Below, piece by piece: positions 38,318 through 45,955 of a DNA stretch of 64,000 nt. The DNA comes from Oscillospiraceae bacterium (GTDB lineage: Bacteria > Bacillota > Clostridia > Oscillospirales > QAMX01). A program made the position numbers and the translations under genes. The DNA lies in contig SVLW01000007.1 in assembly GCA_015067705.1 (NCBI GenBank), positions 1-64,000 on the forward strand. Direction: 5' to 3'. The notes under the pieces were generated by a model. It was not told the origin of the DNA, made no database searches, and saw only the letters and a program-made list of their open reading frames with translations. Position 1 is the first letter of the stretch; every line of letters begins with the position of its first letter.

Positions 38318-39388
38318 ATGAAACGCCGTACACTCGCTTATTTTCTGCTTTTCGCATTACTCCTGACGGTTCTGACCGGCTGTGCCTCTGCCGATAAAAT
38401 GGCCATGGACAGCGCCGCCGCAGAGACCGAGAGCTATTACTACACGGATAACGATTATGTGTCCGCCCCCACCGAGGAAATGAAGGCTGAGGAAATGGTG
38501 GAGGATGAGGTGGAGTATGACGACTCTGCCACGCTCGCCGGCGATGCTCTGGTCAGCACCGGCAACATTGCCGAGGGCCGCAAGGTGATCCGCAATGCGG
38601 AGATCTGGCTGGAAACGAAGGAATTCGACGCCTCTGTTGCCCGCCTGCAGCAGATCATTGAGGAACTGGGCGGCTATGTCTCCCGCGCCGACGTCTATGT
38701 ACGCAATTCTACTTATTCCCTCCACACCGGCAATTACACCGTCCGCATCCCCTCCGAGAACTTCGACCGCTTTATCTCCTATCGGGAGGATATCGGCTCC
38801 GTCTCTTCCACCAATGTCTGGACGGATGACGTCACCGATACATATTATGACAAGGCCGCCCGCCTCCAGTCTCTGGAGACCAAACAGGCCCGCCTCATCG
38901 AACTGCTGGAAAAAGCAGAGGATATGGAATCCATCATCGCCCTGGAGTCCGAGCTCTCCGATACCATCTATGAGATCGAGCTTCTGACCGGCTCTCTCCG
39001 GAAACTGGATAACCAGATCGCCTATTCCACCATCAGCATCTATCTGGACGAGGTCCGCGAGGTGACGGAGCCTGTGGCTCTGCCCAAGACCCTGGGTGAG
39101 CGCATGAGCTATCGCTTCTCGAGAACCATGGAAAACCTGAGCGATTTCTGTGAGGAAGCCCTTATCTGGTTCGTGGGTGCCCTGCCGGTTCTGGTGATCC
39201 TGCTGGTGATCGCCCTGATCGCGTGGATCATCTTCCGCGCCACCGCGCCCCGTCGTGCCGCCCGCCGTGCAGAGCGCGCCCGCAAGAGCGAGGAAGCTCT
39301 AGCCAAATGGAATGCCACCCCCCGCGCCACCACCTCTCCGGTGGTCGATCAGCTGGAAGAACAGAAGTCCGAAAAGTCTGAGCAGTAA
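38318..39388 (+). CDS. DUF4349 lipoprotein
   Basis: 356 residues. Lipoprotein signal (MKRRTLAYFLLFALLLTVLTGCAS, lipobox LTGC), acidic linker, then DUF4349 core (KVIRNAEIWLETKEFDASVARLQQIIEELGGYVSRADV, YTVRIPSENFDRFI, YYDKAARLQSLETKQARLIELLEKAEDMESIIALESELSDTIYEIE coiled coil) and a C-terminal membrane helix (LIWFVGALPVLVILLVIALIAWIIF). Double membrane attachment at both ends is typical of DUF4349 proteins, whose role is unknown; some are co-regulated with envelope-stress sigma factors. Start at 38318 behind ACAGGAGG; a GGGAC-AAA-GTCCC hairpin lies in the leader. Confidence 0.86.
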   Translation: MKRRTLAYFLLFALLLTVLTGCASADKMAMDSAAAETESYYYTDNDYVSAPTEEMKAEEMVEDEVEYDDSATLAGDALVSTGNIAEGRKVIRNAEIWLETKEFDASVARLQQIIEELGGYVSRADVYVRNSTYSLHTGNYTVRIPSENFDRFISYREDIGSVSSTNVWTDDVTDTYYDKAARLQSLETKQARLIELLEKAEDMESIIALESELSDTIYEIELLTGSLRKLDNQIAYSTISIYLDEVREVTEPVALPKTLGERMSYRFSRTMENLSDFCEEALIWFVGALPVLVILLVIALIAWIIFRATAPRRAARRAERARKSEEALAKWNATPRATTSPVVDQLEEQKSEKSEQ

Positions 39389-39424
39389 GACCAATCCCTG
39401 AAAAGCCAAAACCACCAACAAAGA

Positions 39425-39465
39425 AACCGCCTTCCCGGGATTTCCCCGGGAAGGCGGTTTTTCAT
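39425..39465. terminator. Bidirectional terminator
   Basis: AACCGCCTTCCCGGG/CCCGGGAAGGCGGTT 15-bp stem followed by TTTTTCAT, between convergent DUF4349 and thioredoxin genes. Confidence 0.92.
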
Positions 39466-39469
39466 ATTT

Positions 39470-39781
39470 TTACTTATCAAGCAGTGCTTCGATCTCTTCC
39501 TTGGGACGGAAGCCGATGATGGTGCCCTTCACTTCGCCGCCTTTGAAGACCAGCAGGGAGGGGATGGACATGATCTGGAACTGCATGGCCAGCTCGCGCT
39601 CATTATCCACGTTCACCTTGGCCAGCACCATGGAGTCGCGGCGCTCCGCGGCGATCTCATCCAGAACCGGGGCCACCATGCGGCAGGGGCCGCACCAGGG
39701 CGCCCAGAAGTCCAAAAGAACCGTTTTCTCAGACTGTAATACTTCTTTATCAAAATTGTCACGGGTGATCTCAAGTGCCAT
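39470..39781 (-). CDS. trxA: Thioredoxin
   Basis: 103 residues. Active-site WCGPC in VLLDFWAPWCGPCRMVAPVLDEIAAE, cis-Pro loop MSIPSLLVFKGGEV. General disulfide reductase and likely electron donor for methionine sulfoxide reductases such as the fRMsr in this window. The ATG at 39781 behind AAAGGAGAAC is the right start; the 126-residue track ORF includes untranslated leader. Confidence 0.96.
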   Translation of the reverse strand: MALEITRDNFDKEVLQSEKTVLLDFWAPWCGPCRMVAPVLDEIAAERRDSMVLAKVNVDNERELAMQFQIMSIPSLLVFKGGEVKGTIIGFRPKEEIEALLDK

Positions 39782-39820
39782 AATTTGTTCTCCTTTCGGA
39801 ATCTTTTTCTTTCTGTCTAT

Positions 39821-39849
39821 ATTATACCAAATAGGTATTGATTTGTCCA
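39821..39849 (-). promoter_or_regulatory. Thioredoxin promoter
   Basis: Minus strand TGGACA, 17-bp spacer, TATAAT. Its -35 lies inside the palindrome at 39841-39859. Confidence 0.75.
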
Positions 39850-39859
39850 TAGGACAAAT
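39841..39859. promoter_or_regulatory. Operator-like palindrome over the trxA -35
   Basis: Perfect inverted repeat ATTTGTCC-ATA-GGACAAAT. The half-site TTTGTCC and its extension TATGG recur in the perR-rubrerythrin promoter. Confidence 0.5.
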
Positions 39860-39868
39860 TGCACAAAA

Positions 39869-41008
39869 TTATTCCTGCGCCGTGATCTGCGGCACCGCGA
39901 TGGACATACGCATCACATACTGCCGGGCGAAGGGACGGCGTGTTTCCTCCCGCCGGAAGCGCAGACGGGTGTAAAACCGCTGGGCAGATTGGTTGACGCT
40001 GGCCACGTTCAGTCTTAGTGTATCCATTCCGCGCCGCCGATATTCCACCACGGCCTTGCCGATGAGCTGGGCGCCAAGGCCCATGCCCCGGAATTCCGGC
40101 TGAAGATAAATGAGCGAGATGTGGCCGGTGGCGGGCTCGTCCTGCTGGCGGGAATCCAGAAGCAGGATGCCAGCCGGCTGGCCGTCCGCCAGAGGAATGA
40201 TGCCGTTCCGGGAGTGATCCAGCAGAAGCCCCCGGGCGTTCTCATAAAACCGCTCCATGGAGAAGAGCCGCAGATTGCCGTATACGGCCTGCCATGCCGC
40301 TTCGCCGCAGTGGCAGATCCAGTCCCGATCCCGGACGGGATCCGCAAAGCGATAGGAAAACTCCACCTTGGGGCGGGTGGTGAAATGGTCGCCGACGGGG
40401 AGGTGAGAAAGATGCGAGGTGTCGTTATAGCGCACCATGTGGAATCGTTCCCCGTCCCAGTCCATCACCGTCACAGAGGCGTTTTTCATATACTGCAGCT
40501 CCCGCACCTGGTCAAAGGGCATCTGCACCGCGGGGAAAAAGGTGCCCATGGCGGCGCTGTGACCCACGATGACGATGCTGCCGCCCGGATGCCGGTTCGC
40601 CAGTCGCTTCACCGTATCGGTCATGCGCTGTGCCACGCACGCTGCGCTCTCGCCGCCCGGCGCACGGAAGCCCCGGAGGTCATGATAAAAATGATGCTGC
40701 TCCTCCGGGAATCGGCGGTTGATATCGCCCCAGGATTCGCCTTCATAGCTGCCGAAATCGTATTCCCGAAGGCCCCGGCAGGGGATCACCGGCAGGCCGG
40801 AGGCCGATGCCGCCGCCTGAGCGGTGCGGTATGCCCGGTATAAATCGCTGGAATACACTGCATCCAGCGGGATATCCGCAAAATAGGCGCTGACGCAGGA
40901 AAGCTGCGCTTCCCCCCGGGGACTCAGCGCACCATTATATTGTCCCTCGCAGATGCGGTAGAGATTCCCCTCCGCCTCCACATGGCGGACAAAATAAAGA
41001 CGGGTCAT
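39869..41008 (-). CDS. Fusion: histidine phosphatase - GNAT acetyltransferase
   Basis: 379 residues. The N-terminal half is a histidine-phosphatase (phosphoglycerate mutase superfamily) domain with RHV in place of RHG (LYFVRHVEAEGNLYRICEGQYNGALSPRG; REYDFGSYEGESWGDINRRFP; IVIVGHSAAMG). After a linker near 205-240 comes a GNAT domain with PAGILLLDSRQQ, IYLQPEFRGMGLGAQLIGKAVVEYRRRG and the late FYTRLRFRREE. Joins removal of a phosphate with acetyl transfer; substrate unknown. The His9 catalytic residue is kept. Another gene may be co-transcribed only by chance. Confidence 0.8.
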   Translation of the reverse strand: MTRLYFVRHVEAEGNLYRICEGQYNGALSPRGEAQLSCVSAYFADIPLDAVYSSDLYRAYRTAQAAASASGLPVIPCRGLREYDFGSYEGESWGDINRRFPEEQHHFYHDLRGFRAPGGESAACVAQRMTDTVKRLANRHPGGSIVIVGHSAAMGTFFPAVQMPFDQVRELQYMKNASVTVMDWDGERFHMVRYNDTSHLSHLPVGDHFTTRPKVEFSYRFADPVRDRDWICHCGEAAWQAVYGNLRLFSMERFYENARGLLLDHSRNGIIPLADGQPAGILLLDSRQQDEPATGHISLIYLQPEFRGMGLGAQLIGKAVVEYRRRGMDTLRLNVASVNQSAQRFYTRLRFRREETRRPFARQYVMRMSIAVPQITAQE

Positions 41009-41091
41009 ATGCTCCTCCGATGCTCTTCGGCAAGATCTGATTAAATTCAGTATACCCTGTTTTGCCCCATCTGTAAAGAGGGGAGGAAACT

Positions 41092-41117
41092 GAAAAAAGA
41101 GCGGCAGAATGCCGCTC
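41092..41117 (-). terminator. Terminator after the PHP gene
   Basis: Minus strand GAGCGGC-ATTCT-GCCGCTC stem followed by TTTTTTC. Confidence 0.8.
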
Positions 41118-41134
41118 CCAACCAGTTTTTTCCA

Positions 41135-41917
41135 TCAATCCTGTGCGATCCGTTCGGTCATTTCCGCAATGTGATCTCCCACGTCCTCCGGGCAATGGGC
41201 GTCCGATACCGTGACGATAGGGATGTGATGACGCTTCATGCACGACAGAAGCGCCGCGTCCATGCCCGGCGCGGCCGTTTCGGGACAGCGGCGGAAGATC
41301 CCGCTGCTCTCCTCGGCATACATCCGCTGCGCCGCCAGGGCCTGTGCCAGGCGTTCGTAATACGCCGTCAGATCAAAGGACGCCTTGTGCCCGAACAGCT
41401 TGATGCAGTCCGGATGGGCGATGCCGTCGAAAAGACCGCTCTGCGCCAGGGAAATGGAGGTCTCAAAATACGTCCGATAGGCCGAATCCACGTCCACGCC
41501 CTCCCAGTGCTCCGCCTTGTGGTCAAACGCAAAGCGATCAATGAAATGCACACTGCCCAACAGGAAGTCGAGCCCGCATCCGCGGGTCTCTTTTTTCACG
41601 AATGCCTCGTATTCCGGGAAATAACAGATCTCGAGACCGAACCGGATGGAAACCGGGAAATCGGTGCGCCGAACCTGTTCGATCAGGGTCAGATAGTCCG
41701 AAAGCCTCAGCTTCCCGGCCTTCCGGTGGAACCATGCGTCCACATAGCTGCTGTGCGCGCACACCGCGCCATACATGGGTACAAACTCCGCAAAGAGATA
41801 GCAGTGCTCCAAAAGCCAGATCTCCCGCATCCCCGTCTCCACCGCACGATCCGCAAAGCGCCGGATCCAGTCAAGGGTATAGTCTCCCTGTTCGATGTGA
41901 ATGTGTCCGTCCCGCAT
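41135..41917 (-). CDS. PHP-domain phosphoesterase (HisK/histidinol phosphatase-like)
   Basis: 260 residues. Metal-ligand motifs of the PHP fold: DGHIHIEQGDY at the N-terminus, WLLEHCYLF, FGLEICYFPEY, LLGSVHFIDRF, GIAHPDCIKLFG and a final SDAHCPEDVG. Resembles histidinol-phosphatase type HisK and related phosphoesterases acting on nucleoside or sugar phosphates; no histidine genes are near. RBS AGGAGGTGAC. Directly after the rplA terminator. Confidence 0.83.
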   Translation of the reverse strand: MRDGHIHIEQGDYTLDWIRRFADRAVETGMREIWLLEHCYLFAEFVPMYGAVCAHSSYVDAWFHRKAGKLRLSDYLTLIEQVRRTDFPVSIRFGLEICYFPEYEAFVKKETRGCGLDFLLGSVHFIDRFAFDHKAEHWEGVDVDSAYRTYFETSISLAQSGLFDGIAHPDCIKLFGHKASFDLTAYYERLAQALAAQRMYAEESSGIFRRCPETAAPGMDAALLSCMKRHHIPIVTVSDAHCPEDVGDHIAEMTERIAQD

Positions 41918-41944
41918 TTCTCGTCACCTCCTGTATACTAGACG

Positions 41945-41980
41945 AAAAACCCCGATAAGGAATTTCCTTACCGGGGTTTT
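41945..41980 (-). terminator. Terminator after rplA
   Basis: Long stem AAAACCCCG(A/G)TAAGGAA / TTCCTTACCGGGGTTTT between rplA and the PHP gene, T-run on the minus side. Confidence 0.88.
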
Positions 41981-41991
41981 GATTCGTTTGC

Positions 41992-42690
41992 TTACTTGCT
42001 CTCGATACGAGCGGGGTTGACCTTGACACCGGGGCCCATGGTGGAAGCGACCACGCAGGAGCGGATGTACTGGCCCTTTGCAGCGGCCGGCTTAGCGCGG
42101 ACAACTGCACCCAGCAGAGTGTCAAAGTTCTCACGGAGCTTTTCAACACCGAAAGAAACCTTGCCGATCGGGCAGTGGATGATGTTGGTCTTGTCGAGAC
42201 GATACTCGATCTTACCGGCCTTTGCCTCGGCAACAGCACGGGCAACGTCAGGAGTGACGGTACCGGCCTTGGGGTTCGGCATCAGGCCCTTCGGACCCAG
42301 GACACGACCCAGACGACCGACGACGCCCATCATATCCGGAGAAGCGATGACGACGTCAAAGTCGAACCAGTTTTCCTTCTGGATCTTCTCGACGAGATCG
42401 GTGTCGCCGACATACTCGGCGCCGGCCTCGCGGGCAGCGGCTGCACGGTCATCCTTGGCGAAAACCAGGACGCGGACAGACTTACCGGTGCCGTTCGGAA
42501 GAACGATAGCACCACGAACCTGCTGGTCAGCGTGACGGGAGTCAACACCCAGCTTGATATGAACTTCGACGGTCTCGTCGAACTTTGCCTTTGCGATCTT
42601 AACGACGTTGTCGAGAGCCTCGCTCGGATCATACAGATGGAGCTTCTCAATCTGCTTCATGCTCTCGATATAATTCTTACCTCTATGCAC
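41992..42690 (-). CDS. rplA: 50S ribosomal protein L1
   Basis: 232 residues, full length for L1, forming the mobile L1 stalk by binding 23S helices 76-78 and repressing its own operon in many bacteria. Conserved core: [67 protein letters not shown] and [11 protein letters not shown]. Last gene of the rpmG-secE-nusG-rplK-rplA operon, not followed by rplJ as in most Firmicutes. Confidence 0.98.
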   Translation of the reverse strand: MHRGKNYIESMKQIEKLHLYDPSEALDNVVKIAKAKFDETVEVHIKLGVDSRHADQQVRGAIVLPNGTGKSVRVLVFAKDDRAAAAREAGAEYVGDTDLVEKIQKENWFDFDVVIASPDMMGVVGRLGRVLGPKGLMPNPKAGTVTPDVARAVAEAKAGKIEYRLDKTNIIHCPIGKVSFGVEKLRENFDTLLGAVVRAKPAAAKGQYIRSCVVASTMGPGVKVNPARIESK

Positions 42691-42707
42691 GTTATTTCCT
42701 CCTAATA

Positions 42708-42757
42708 GTGGTTAGTCGGGCGAATACACGCGGATCGCGGTATTCTTATCCTCCCAC
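42708..42757 (-). promoter_or_regulatory. Candidate L1-binding mRNA element between rplK and rplA
   Basis: Minus-strand RNA GUGGGAGGAUAAGAA ... GCCCGACUAACCAC folds with an inner hairpin (GAAUACCGCG/CGCGUGUAUUC) and closing GUGG/CCAC. It mirrors the L1 site of 23S rRNA helix 76 (GGUGGGAGG...GAA...GCCGAC...CCAC). Confidence 0.45.
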
Positions 42758-42778
42758 ATTGTGGATAAGGCCTCTGCC

Positions 42779-43204
42779 TTATTCCTCAACTAAAATGCCC
42801 ATGCTGCGGGCGGTACCAGCGATCATGCTCATAGCAGTCTCGATGGAAGCAGCATTCAGGTCAGGCATCTTCTGCTCTGCGATCTTGCGGCAGTCAGCCT
42901 TGGACAGGGTAGCGACCTTGGTCTTGTTGGGTTCACCGGAACCACTCTCAATGCCGCAGGCCTTCTTGATGAGAACGGGTGCGGGCGGGGTCTTGGTGAT
43001 AAAGCTGAAGGAACGGTCGGCATAGATCGTGATGATAACCGGGATGATCAGGCCGATGTCATTCTTCGTACGCTCGTTGAATTCTTTCGTAAAGCCCATG
43101 ATGTTGATGCCGTGCGGGCCAAGTGCGGAACCTACCGGAGGGGCGGGAGTTGCCTTACCAGCCGGAATCTGCAGTTTAACGTAACCAATAACCTTCTGTG
43201 CCAC
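42779..43204 (-). CDS. rplK: 50S ribosomal protein L11
   Basis: 141 residues from the GTG at 43204, exactly the normal L11 length; the longer track start (43216) would put the RBS inside the gene. [46 protein letters not shown] and [11 protein letters not shown] are diagnostic. GTPase-centre protein. RBS GGAGG 11 nt upstream of GTG. Confidence 0.98.
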   Translation of the reverse strand: MAQKVIGYVKLQIPAGKATPAPPVGSALGPHGINIMGFTKEFNERTKNDIGLIIPVIITIYADRSFSFITKTPPAPVLIKKACGIESGSGEPNKTKVATLSKADCRKIAEQKMPDLNAASIETAMSMIAGTARSMGILVEE

Positions 43205-43235
43205 CTTGAGGTGCACCTCCTTAGATGTAAATGTG

Positions 43236-43268
43236 GTGATTCATACGGACGCTCTCGCGTCCTCCCAC
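43236..43268 (-). promoter_or_regulatory. Candidate L1-binding mRNA element upstream of rplK
   Basis: Minus-strand RNA GUGGGAGGACGC-GAGA-GCGUCCGUAUGAAUCAC: stem GUG/CAC, internal loop GGAG opposite AUGAA, upper stem GACGC/GCGUC. This matches the conserved GUGGGAG / AUGAA core of L1 targets in 23S rRNA and known L1-operator mRNAs. It lies in the 100-bp leader before rplK. Confidence 0.55.
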
Positions 43269-43304
43269 GTTGCGCGGGGCGTTTTCTGCGGGGATCCCGC
43301 AGAC

Positions 43305-43829
43305 TTATATCGCTGTGACCTGATGAAGCTCCAGCTCCACCGGGGTCTCGCGGCCAAACATGGAGACGATCACGCGAACACGGTTCTCGTTCTCGTCGAT
43401 TTCGTCCACCGTACCGGTAAAGTTCGTAATGGGACCTTCCGTTACGCGGACCTGGTCGCCCACCTTGTAGGAAAGGGAGACCTTCGGCTCTCTCTTATCG
43501 ATGCCGAGTGCGGCGACTTCCTCATCCGTCAGTGCCACGGGTTTGCTCCCGGGGCCGACAAAGCCGGTCACGCCGCGGGTGTTGCGAACCACATGCCAGC
43601 TGTCATCCGTCATGATCATCTTGACCAGGACATAGCCCGGGAAGATCTTGCGCTCCACTTCCTTCTGGGAGGTTTCGCGGACTTCCAGAACCGTCTCGGT
43701 GGGAATGTTGACTGCAAAGATGAGGTCGTGCAGCTTTCTGTTCTCAATCGTTTTTTCAATTGTTGCGGCTACTTTGTTTTCATAGCCGGAATAGGTATGC
43801 ACAACATACCATCTTGCTTCATCAGCCAT
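43305..43829 (-). CDS. nusG: Transcription termination/antitermination protein NusG
   Basis: 174 residues (ATG at 43829 behind GAAGGATG). NGN domain ARWYVVHTYSGYENKVAATIEKTIENRKL, then IFPGYVLVKMIMTDDSWHVVRNTRGVTGFVG, and KOW domain VGDQVRVTEGPITNFTGTVDEIDENENRVRVIVSMFGRETPVELELHQVTAI. Binds RNA polymerase and Rho/S10. Located in the usual secE-nusG-rplK order. Confidence 0.97.
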   Translation of the reverse strand: MADEARWYVVHTYSGYENKVAATIEKTIENRKLHDLIFAVNIPTETVLEVRETSQKEVERKIFPGYVLVKMIMTDDSWHVVRNTRGVTGFVGPGSKPVALTDEEVAALGIDKREPKVSLSYKVGDQVRVTEGPITNFTGTVDEIDENENRVRVIVSMFGRETPVELELHQVTAI

Positions 43830-43871
43830 TTTGCACCATCCTTCAAACTGAATCAACCGACGATGCAGTGA

Positions 43872-44180
43872 TTAATAACCGGTAGCAAGCTTCAGAATCT
43901 GTTCCAAAATCAGCTTCTCGAATGCGAAGTCCAGAAGACCGACCACGATGGCGACTGCAACCAGCACCACCAGCACCACACAGGTGTTCTTGATGACCTG
44001 CTTCTTGGTGGGCCAAACGATCTTCTTGAATTCACTCTTGAGCTCGCGGAACCATTTGCTGGCTTTGGCCATGGCGTCGCGGAACGTCATTTTCTTCTTG
44101 TTCGGCTTTGCTGCAGGCTTATTCGTCTTGGCTGCTTCTGCTGCCGGCTCAATAGCCTGAGCGATTTTCTTCTTAAACAT
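43872..44180 (-). CDS. secE: Preprotein translocase subunit SecE
   Basis: 102 residues. A positively charged N-terminal extension (KKKIAQAIEPAAEAAKTNKPAAKPNKKKMTFRDAMAKASKW) precedes the conserved FRELKSEFKKIVWPTKKQVIKNT and one membrane helix (CVVLVVLVAVAIVVGLLDFAFEKLI). Part of the SecYEG channel. Confidence 0.95.
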   Translation of the reverse strand: MFKKKIAQAIEPAAEAAKTNKPAAKPNKKKMTFRDAMAKASKWFRELKSEFKKIVWPTKKQVIKNTCVVLVVLVAVAIVVGLLDFAFEKLILEQILKLATGY

Positions 44181-44193
44181 AAGTGCAGCTCCC

Positions 44194-44343
44194 TTATCTG
44201 GATTCTCTGTGAACAGTATGCTTTCTGCAGAAACGGCAATACTTGTTCATCTCAAGACGATCGGGATCGTTCTTCTTGTTCTTGAACGTATTGTAGTTGC
44301 GCTGCTTGCACTCTGAACAGGCAAGAGTGATCTTCGTACGCAT
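44194..44343 (-). CDS. rpmG: 50S ribosomal protein L33 (zinc-binding type)
   Basis: 49 residues, too short for the ORF track. Minus-strand translation [49 protein letters not shown] is a complete L33 with both CxxC zinc knuckles (CSEC, CRFC). ATG at 44343 behind GGAGGTGCC. First gene of the rpmG-secE-nusG-rplK-rplA operon, 13 bp before secE. Confidence 0.97.
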   Translation of the reverse strand: MRTKITLACSECKQRNYNTFKNKKNDPDRLEMNKYCRFCRKHTVHRESR

Positions 44344-44427
44344 AAACGGCACCTCCTGTAATATTAGCCTCCCTGAACCGGGCTAACTGAAATTTGAACA
44401 AAAAAAAGAACCCGGACAGGTATCATC

Positions 44428-44456
44428 AATATACCATATCTCCGGGAAAAGGTCAA
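44428..44456 (-). promoter_or_regulatory. rpmG operon promoter P1
   Basis: Minus strand TTGACC, 17-bp spacer, TATATT; closest to the gene. Confidence 0.75.
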
Positions 44457-44603
44457 GTCTTTTTTTCAATTTTCACGTTTTTCATGGGTTTCCGGGGCAG
44501 ATTCGGCCCGGATTCGACAAAGTTCACAATGCCGCCCCACCGCGCCGCGGAGCGACCGCAAATTTCGCCGGGATCCGCCCGCCGTGCGGTTCGTCTAGAG
44601 TCC

Positions 44604-44632
44604 ATGATACCAGGGATGCGGGAAAAAGTCAA
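44604..44632 (-). promoter_or_regulatory. rpmG operon promoter P2
   Basis: Minus strand TTGACT, 17-bp spacer, TATCAT, about 175 bp further upstream. Tandem promoters are common for ribosomal operons. Confidence 0.68.
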
Positions 44633-44663
44633 AAACTTTTTTTCAAAAACCTGCAAATTATGC

Positions 44664-44692
44664 TTGACAACTGGATGAAACTCTGGTATCAT
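44664..44692 (+). promoter_or_regulatory. rplJ-rplL promoter
   Basis: TTGACA, 17-bp spacer, TATCAT, oriented away from P1/P2 (divergent). Leader of about 180 nt to rplJ. Confidence 0.8.
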
Positions 44693-44724
44693 ACTCATGT
44701 TGTGTAAAACAACACTTGAGTTTT

Positions 44725-44815
44725 CCGAAGACAGTACGGGGCATCCGGTATCCGGGTTCCTTAATCGGTGTTACTCACCGCCGTACCGAGGAGGCCGCTT
44801 CTTATCTTAGGTAAG
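44725..44815 (+). ncRNA. Ribosomal protein L10 leader (autoregulatory)
   Basis: The region AGACAGTACGGGGC...GGTGTTACTCACCGCCGTACCGAGGAGG before rplJ has the L10-leader layout (long base stem GTACGG/CCGTAC closing a kink-turn element). L10(L12)4 binds it to control its own operon. Limits approximate. Confidence 0.72.
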
Positions 44816-44819
44816 TTTC

Positions 44820-44862
44820 GCCTTTTGTCTTTGGGATAACCCATGGACAAAAGGTTTTTTTA
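44820..44862 (+). terminator. Attenuator terminator in the rplJ leader
   Basis: CCTTTTGTC...GGG/CCC..GGACAAAAGG stem followed by TTTTTTTATT between the L10 leader and the rplJ RBS; conditional termination is expected when L10 is in excess. Confidence 0.8.
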
Positions 44863-44882
44863 TTACTCAGGAGGTGACTGAT

Positions 44883-45419
44883 TTGCCGAACGCAGCAGTT
44901 CTCAAGGAGAAACAGGCAATCGTTGCACAGCTTGCTGAAAAGATGAAGACCGCAAGCGCCGGTGTCCTCGTTGACTATAAGGGCATCACCGTTGCAAACG
45001 ATACCAAACTGCGTCGTGATCTCAGAACCGCCGGTGTTGAGTACAGCGTCGTCAAGAACACTCTGACCAAGCTGGCAGCTCACGAAGTCGGTTTTGATGC
45101 ATTCGACGAACATTTAAACGGCACGACGGCTCTTGCCATCAGCCCCGAAGATCCGATTGCCGCCGCAAAGATCCTGGACAAGTATGCCAAGGATTCGGGC
45201 GGTGCTTTCACGATCAAGTGCGGCTTTGTTGACGGTAAGGTCATCAGCGCTCAGGAAGTAGAAGCTCTGGCATCCATTCCGGGCCGCGAGGGTCTGCTTA
45301 CCCAGCTGCTTTACTGCCTGTCCCATGGCCCGCGCAGCCTTGCAATCGCTCTTAACGCAGTTGCAGAACAGAAAGCCGGCGGTTCCGCCCCCGCGGAAGA
45401 AGCTCCGGCAGAAGCCTAA
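44883..45419 (+). CDS. rplJ: 50S ribosomal protein L10
   Basis: 178 residues from the TTG at 44883 (GGAGG 8 nt upstream), preferred to the GTG at 44874 which overlaps the Shine-Dalgarno. L10 core: NAAVLKEKQAIVAQLAEKMKTASAGVLVDYKGITVANDTKLRRDLRTAGVEYSVVKNTLTKLA. Forms the L7/L12 stalk base and represses its operon. C-terminus acidic/Ala-rich. Confidence 0.96.
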   Translation: MPNAAVLKEKQAIVAQLAEKMKTASAGVLVDYKGITVANDTKLRRDLRTAGVEYSVVKNTLTKLAAHEVGFDAFDEHLNGTTALAISPEDPIAAAKILDKYAKDSGGAFTIKCGFVDGKVISAQEVEALASIPGREGLLTQLLYCLSHGPRSLAIALNAVAEQKAGGSAPAEEAPAEA

Positions 45420-45452
45420 TCACGTATTATTTTCAAACGGAGGATATTTAAT

Positions 45453-45827
45453 ATGGCTACCGAGAAGATCACTAACATTCTTGAGACTATTGACAGCATG
45501 ACCATCCTCGAGCTGAACGAGCTCGTTAAGGCTATCGAAGAGAAGTACGGTGTTTCCGCTGCTGCTGCTGTTGTCGCCGCTCCCGCTGCTGGCGCTGCTG
45601 CTGCTGTTGAAGAGAAGACCGAGTTCGATGCTATCCTGGTTGACCACGGCGCACAGAAGATCGGCGTCATCAAGGTCGTCCGTGAGATCACTGGCCTGGG
45701 CCTGAAGGAAGCTAAGGACCTGGTTGACAACTGCCCGAAGCCCATCAAGGAAGGCATCTCCAAGGAAGACGCAGAAGAGATCAAGAAGAAGCTGGAAGAT
45801 GCCGGCGCAAAGGTCGAAATCAAGTAA
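45453..45827 (+). CDS. rplL: 50S ribosomal protein L7/L12
   Basis: 124 residues, with dimerisation domain [40 protein letters not shown], Ala-rich hinge and C-domain [71 protein letters not shown]. Recruits GTPase factors. rpoB does not follow; a terminator does. Confidence 0.98.
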   Translation: MATEKITNILETIDSMTILELNELVKAIEEKYGVSAAAAVVAAPAAGAAAAVEEKTEFDAILVDHGAQKIGVIKVVREITGLGLKEAKDLVDNCPKPIKEGISKEDAEEIKKKLEDAGAKVEIK

Positions 45828-45885
45828 GTTTCTATTTATCTCTGTTCCTTCCGGAACGCAAAACGCTGCATAATCGTAGTGACTG

Positions 45886-45916
45886 GGACTCATGGCTCTG
45901 CCGTGAGTCCTTTTTG
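45886..45916 (+). terminator. Terminator of rplJ-rplL
   Basis: GGACTCATGGC/GCCGTGAGTCC stem with TCT loop and TTTTT. Confidence 0.88.
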
Positions 45917-45920
45917 CATG

Positions 45921-45955
45921 AAAAAAAGCCCGGGAAAATGGCCGGGGCTTTTTCT
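45921..45955 (-). terminator. Terminator of the MerR-RDD gene
   Basis: Minus strand AAGCCCCGGCC...CCCGGGCTT imperfect stem with TTTTTTT, next to the MerR-RDD stop. Confidence 0.78.

Noticed and set aside
43285-43303. TCTGCGGG/CCCGCAGA hairpin after nusG
   Set aside because: No U-tract, and rplK continues in the same operon; not a terminator.
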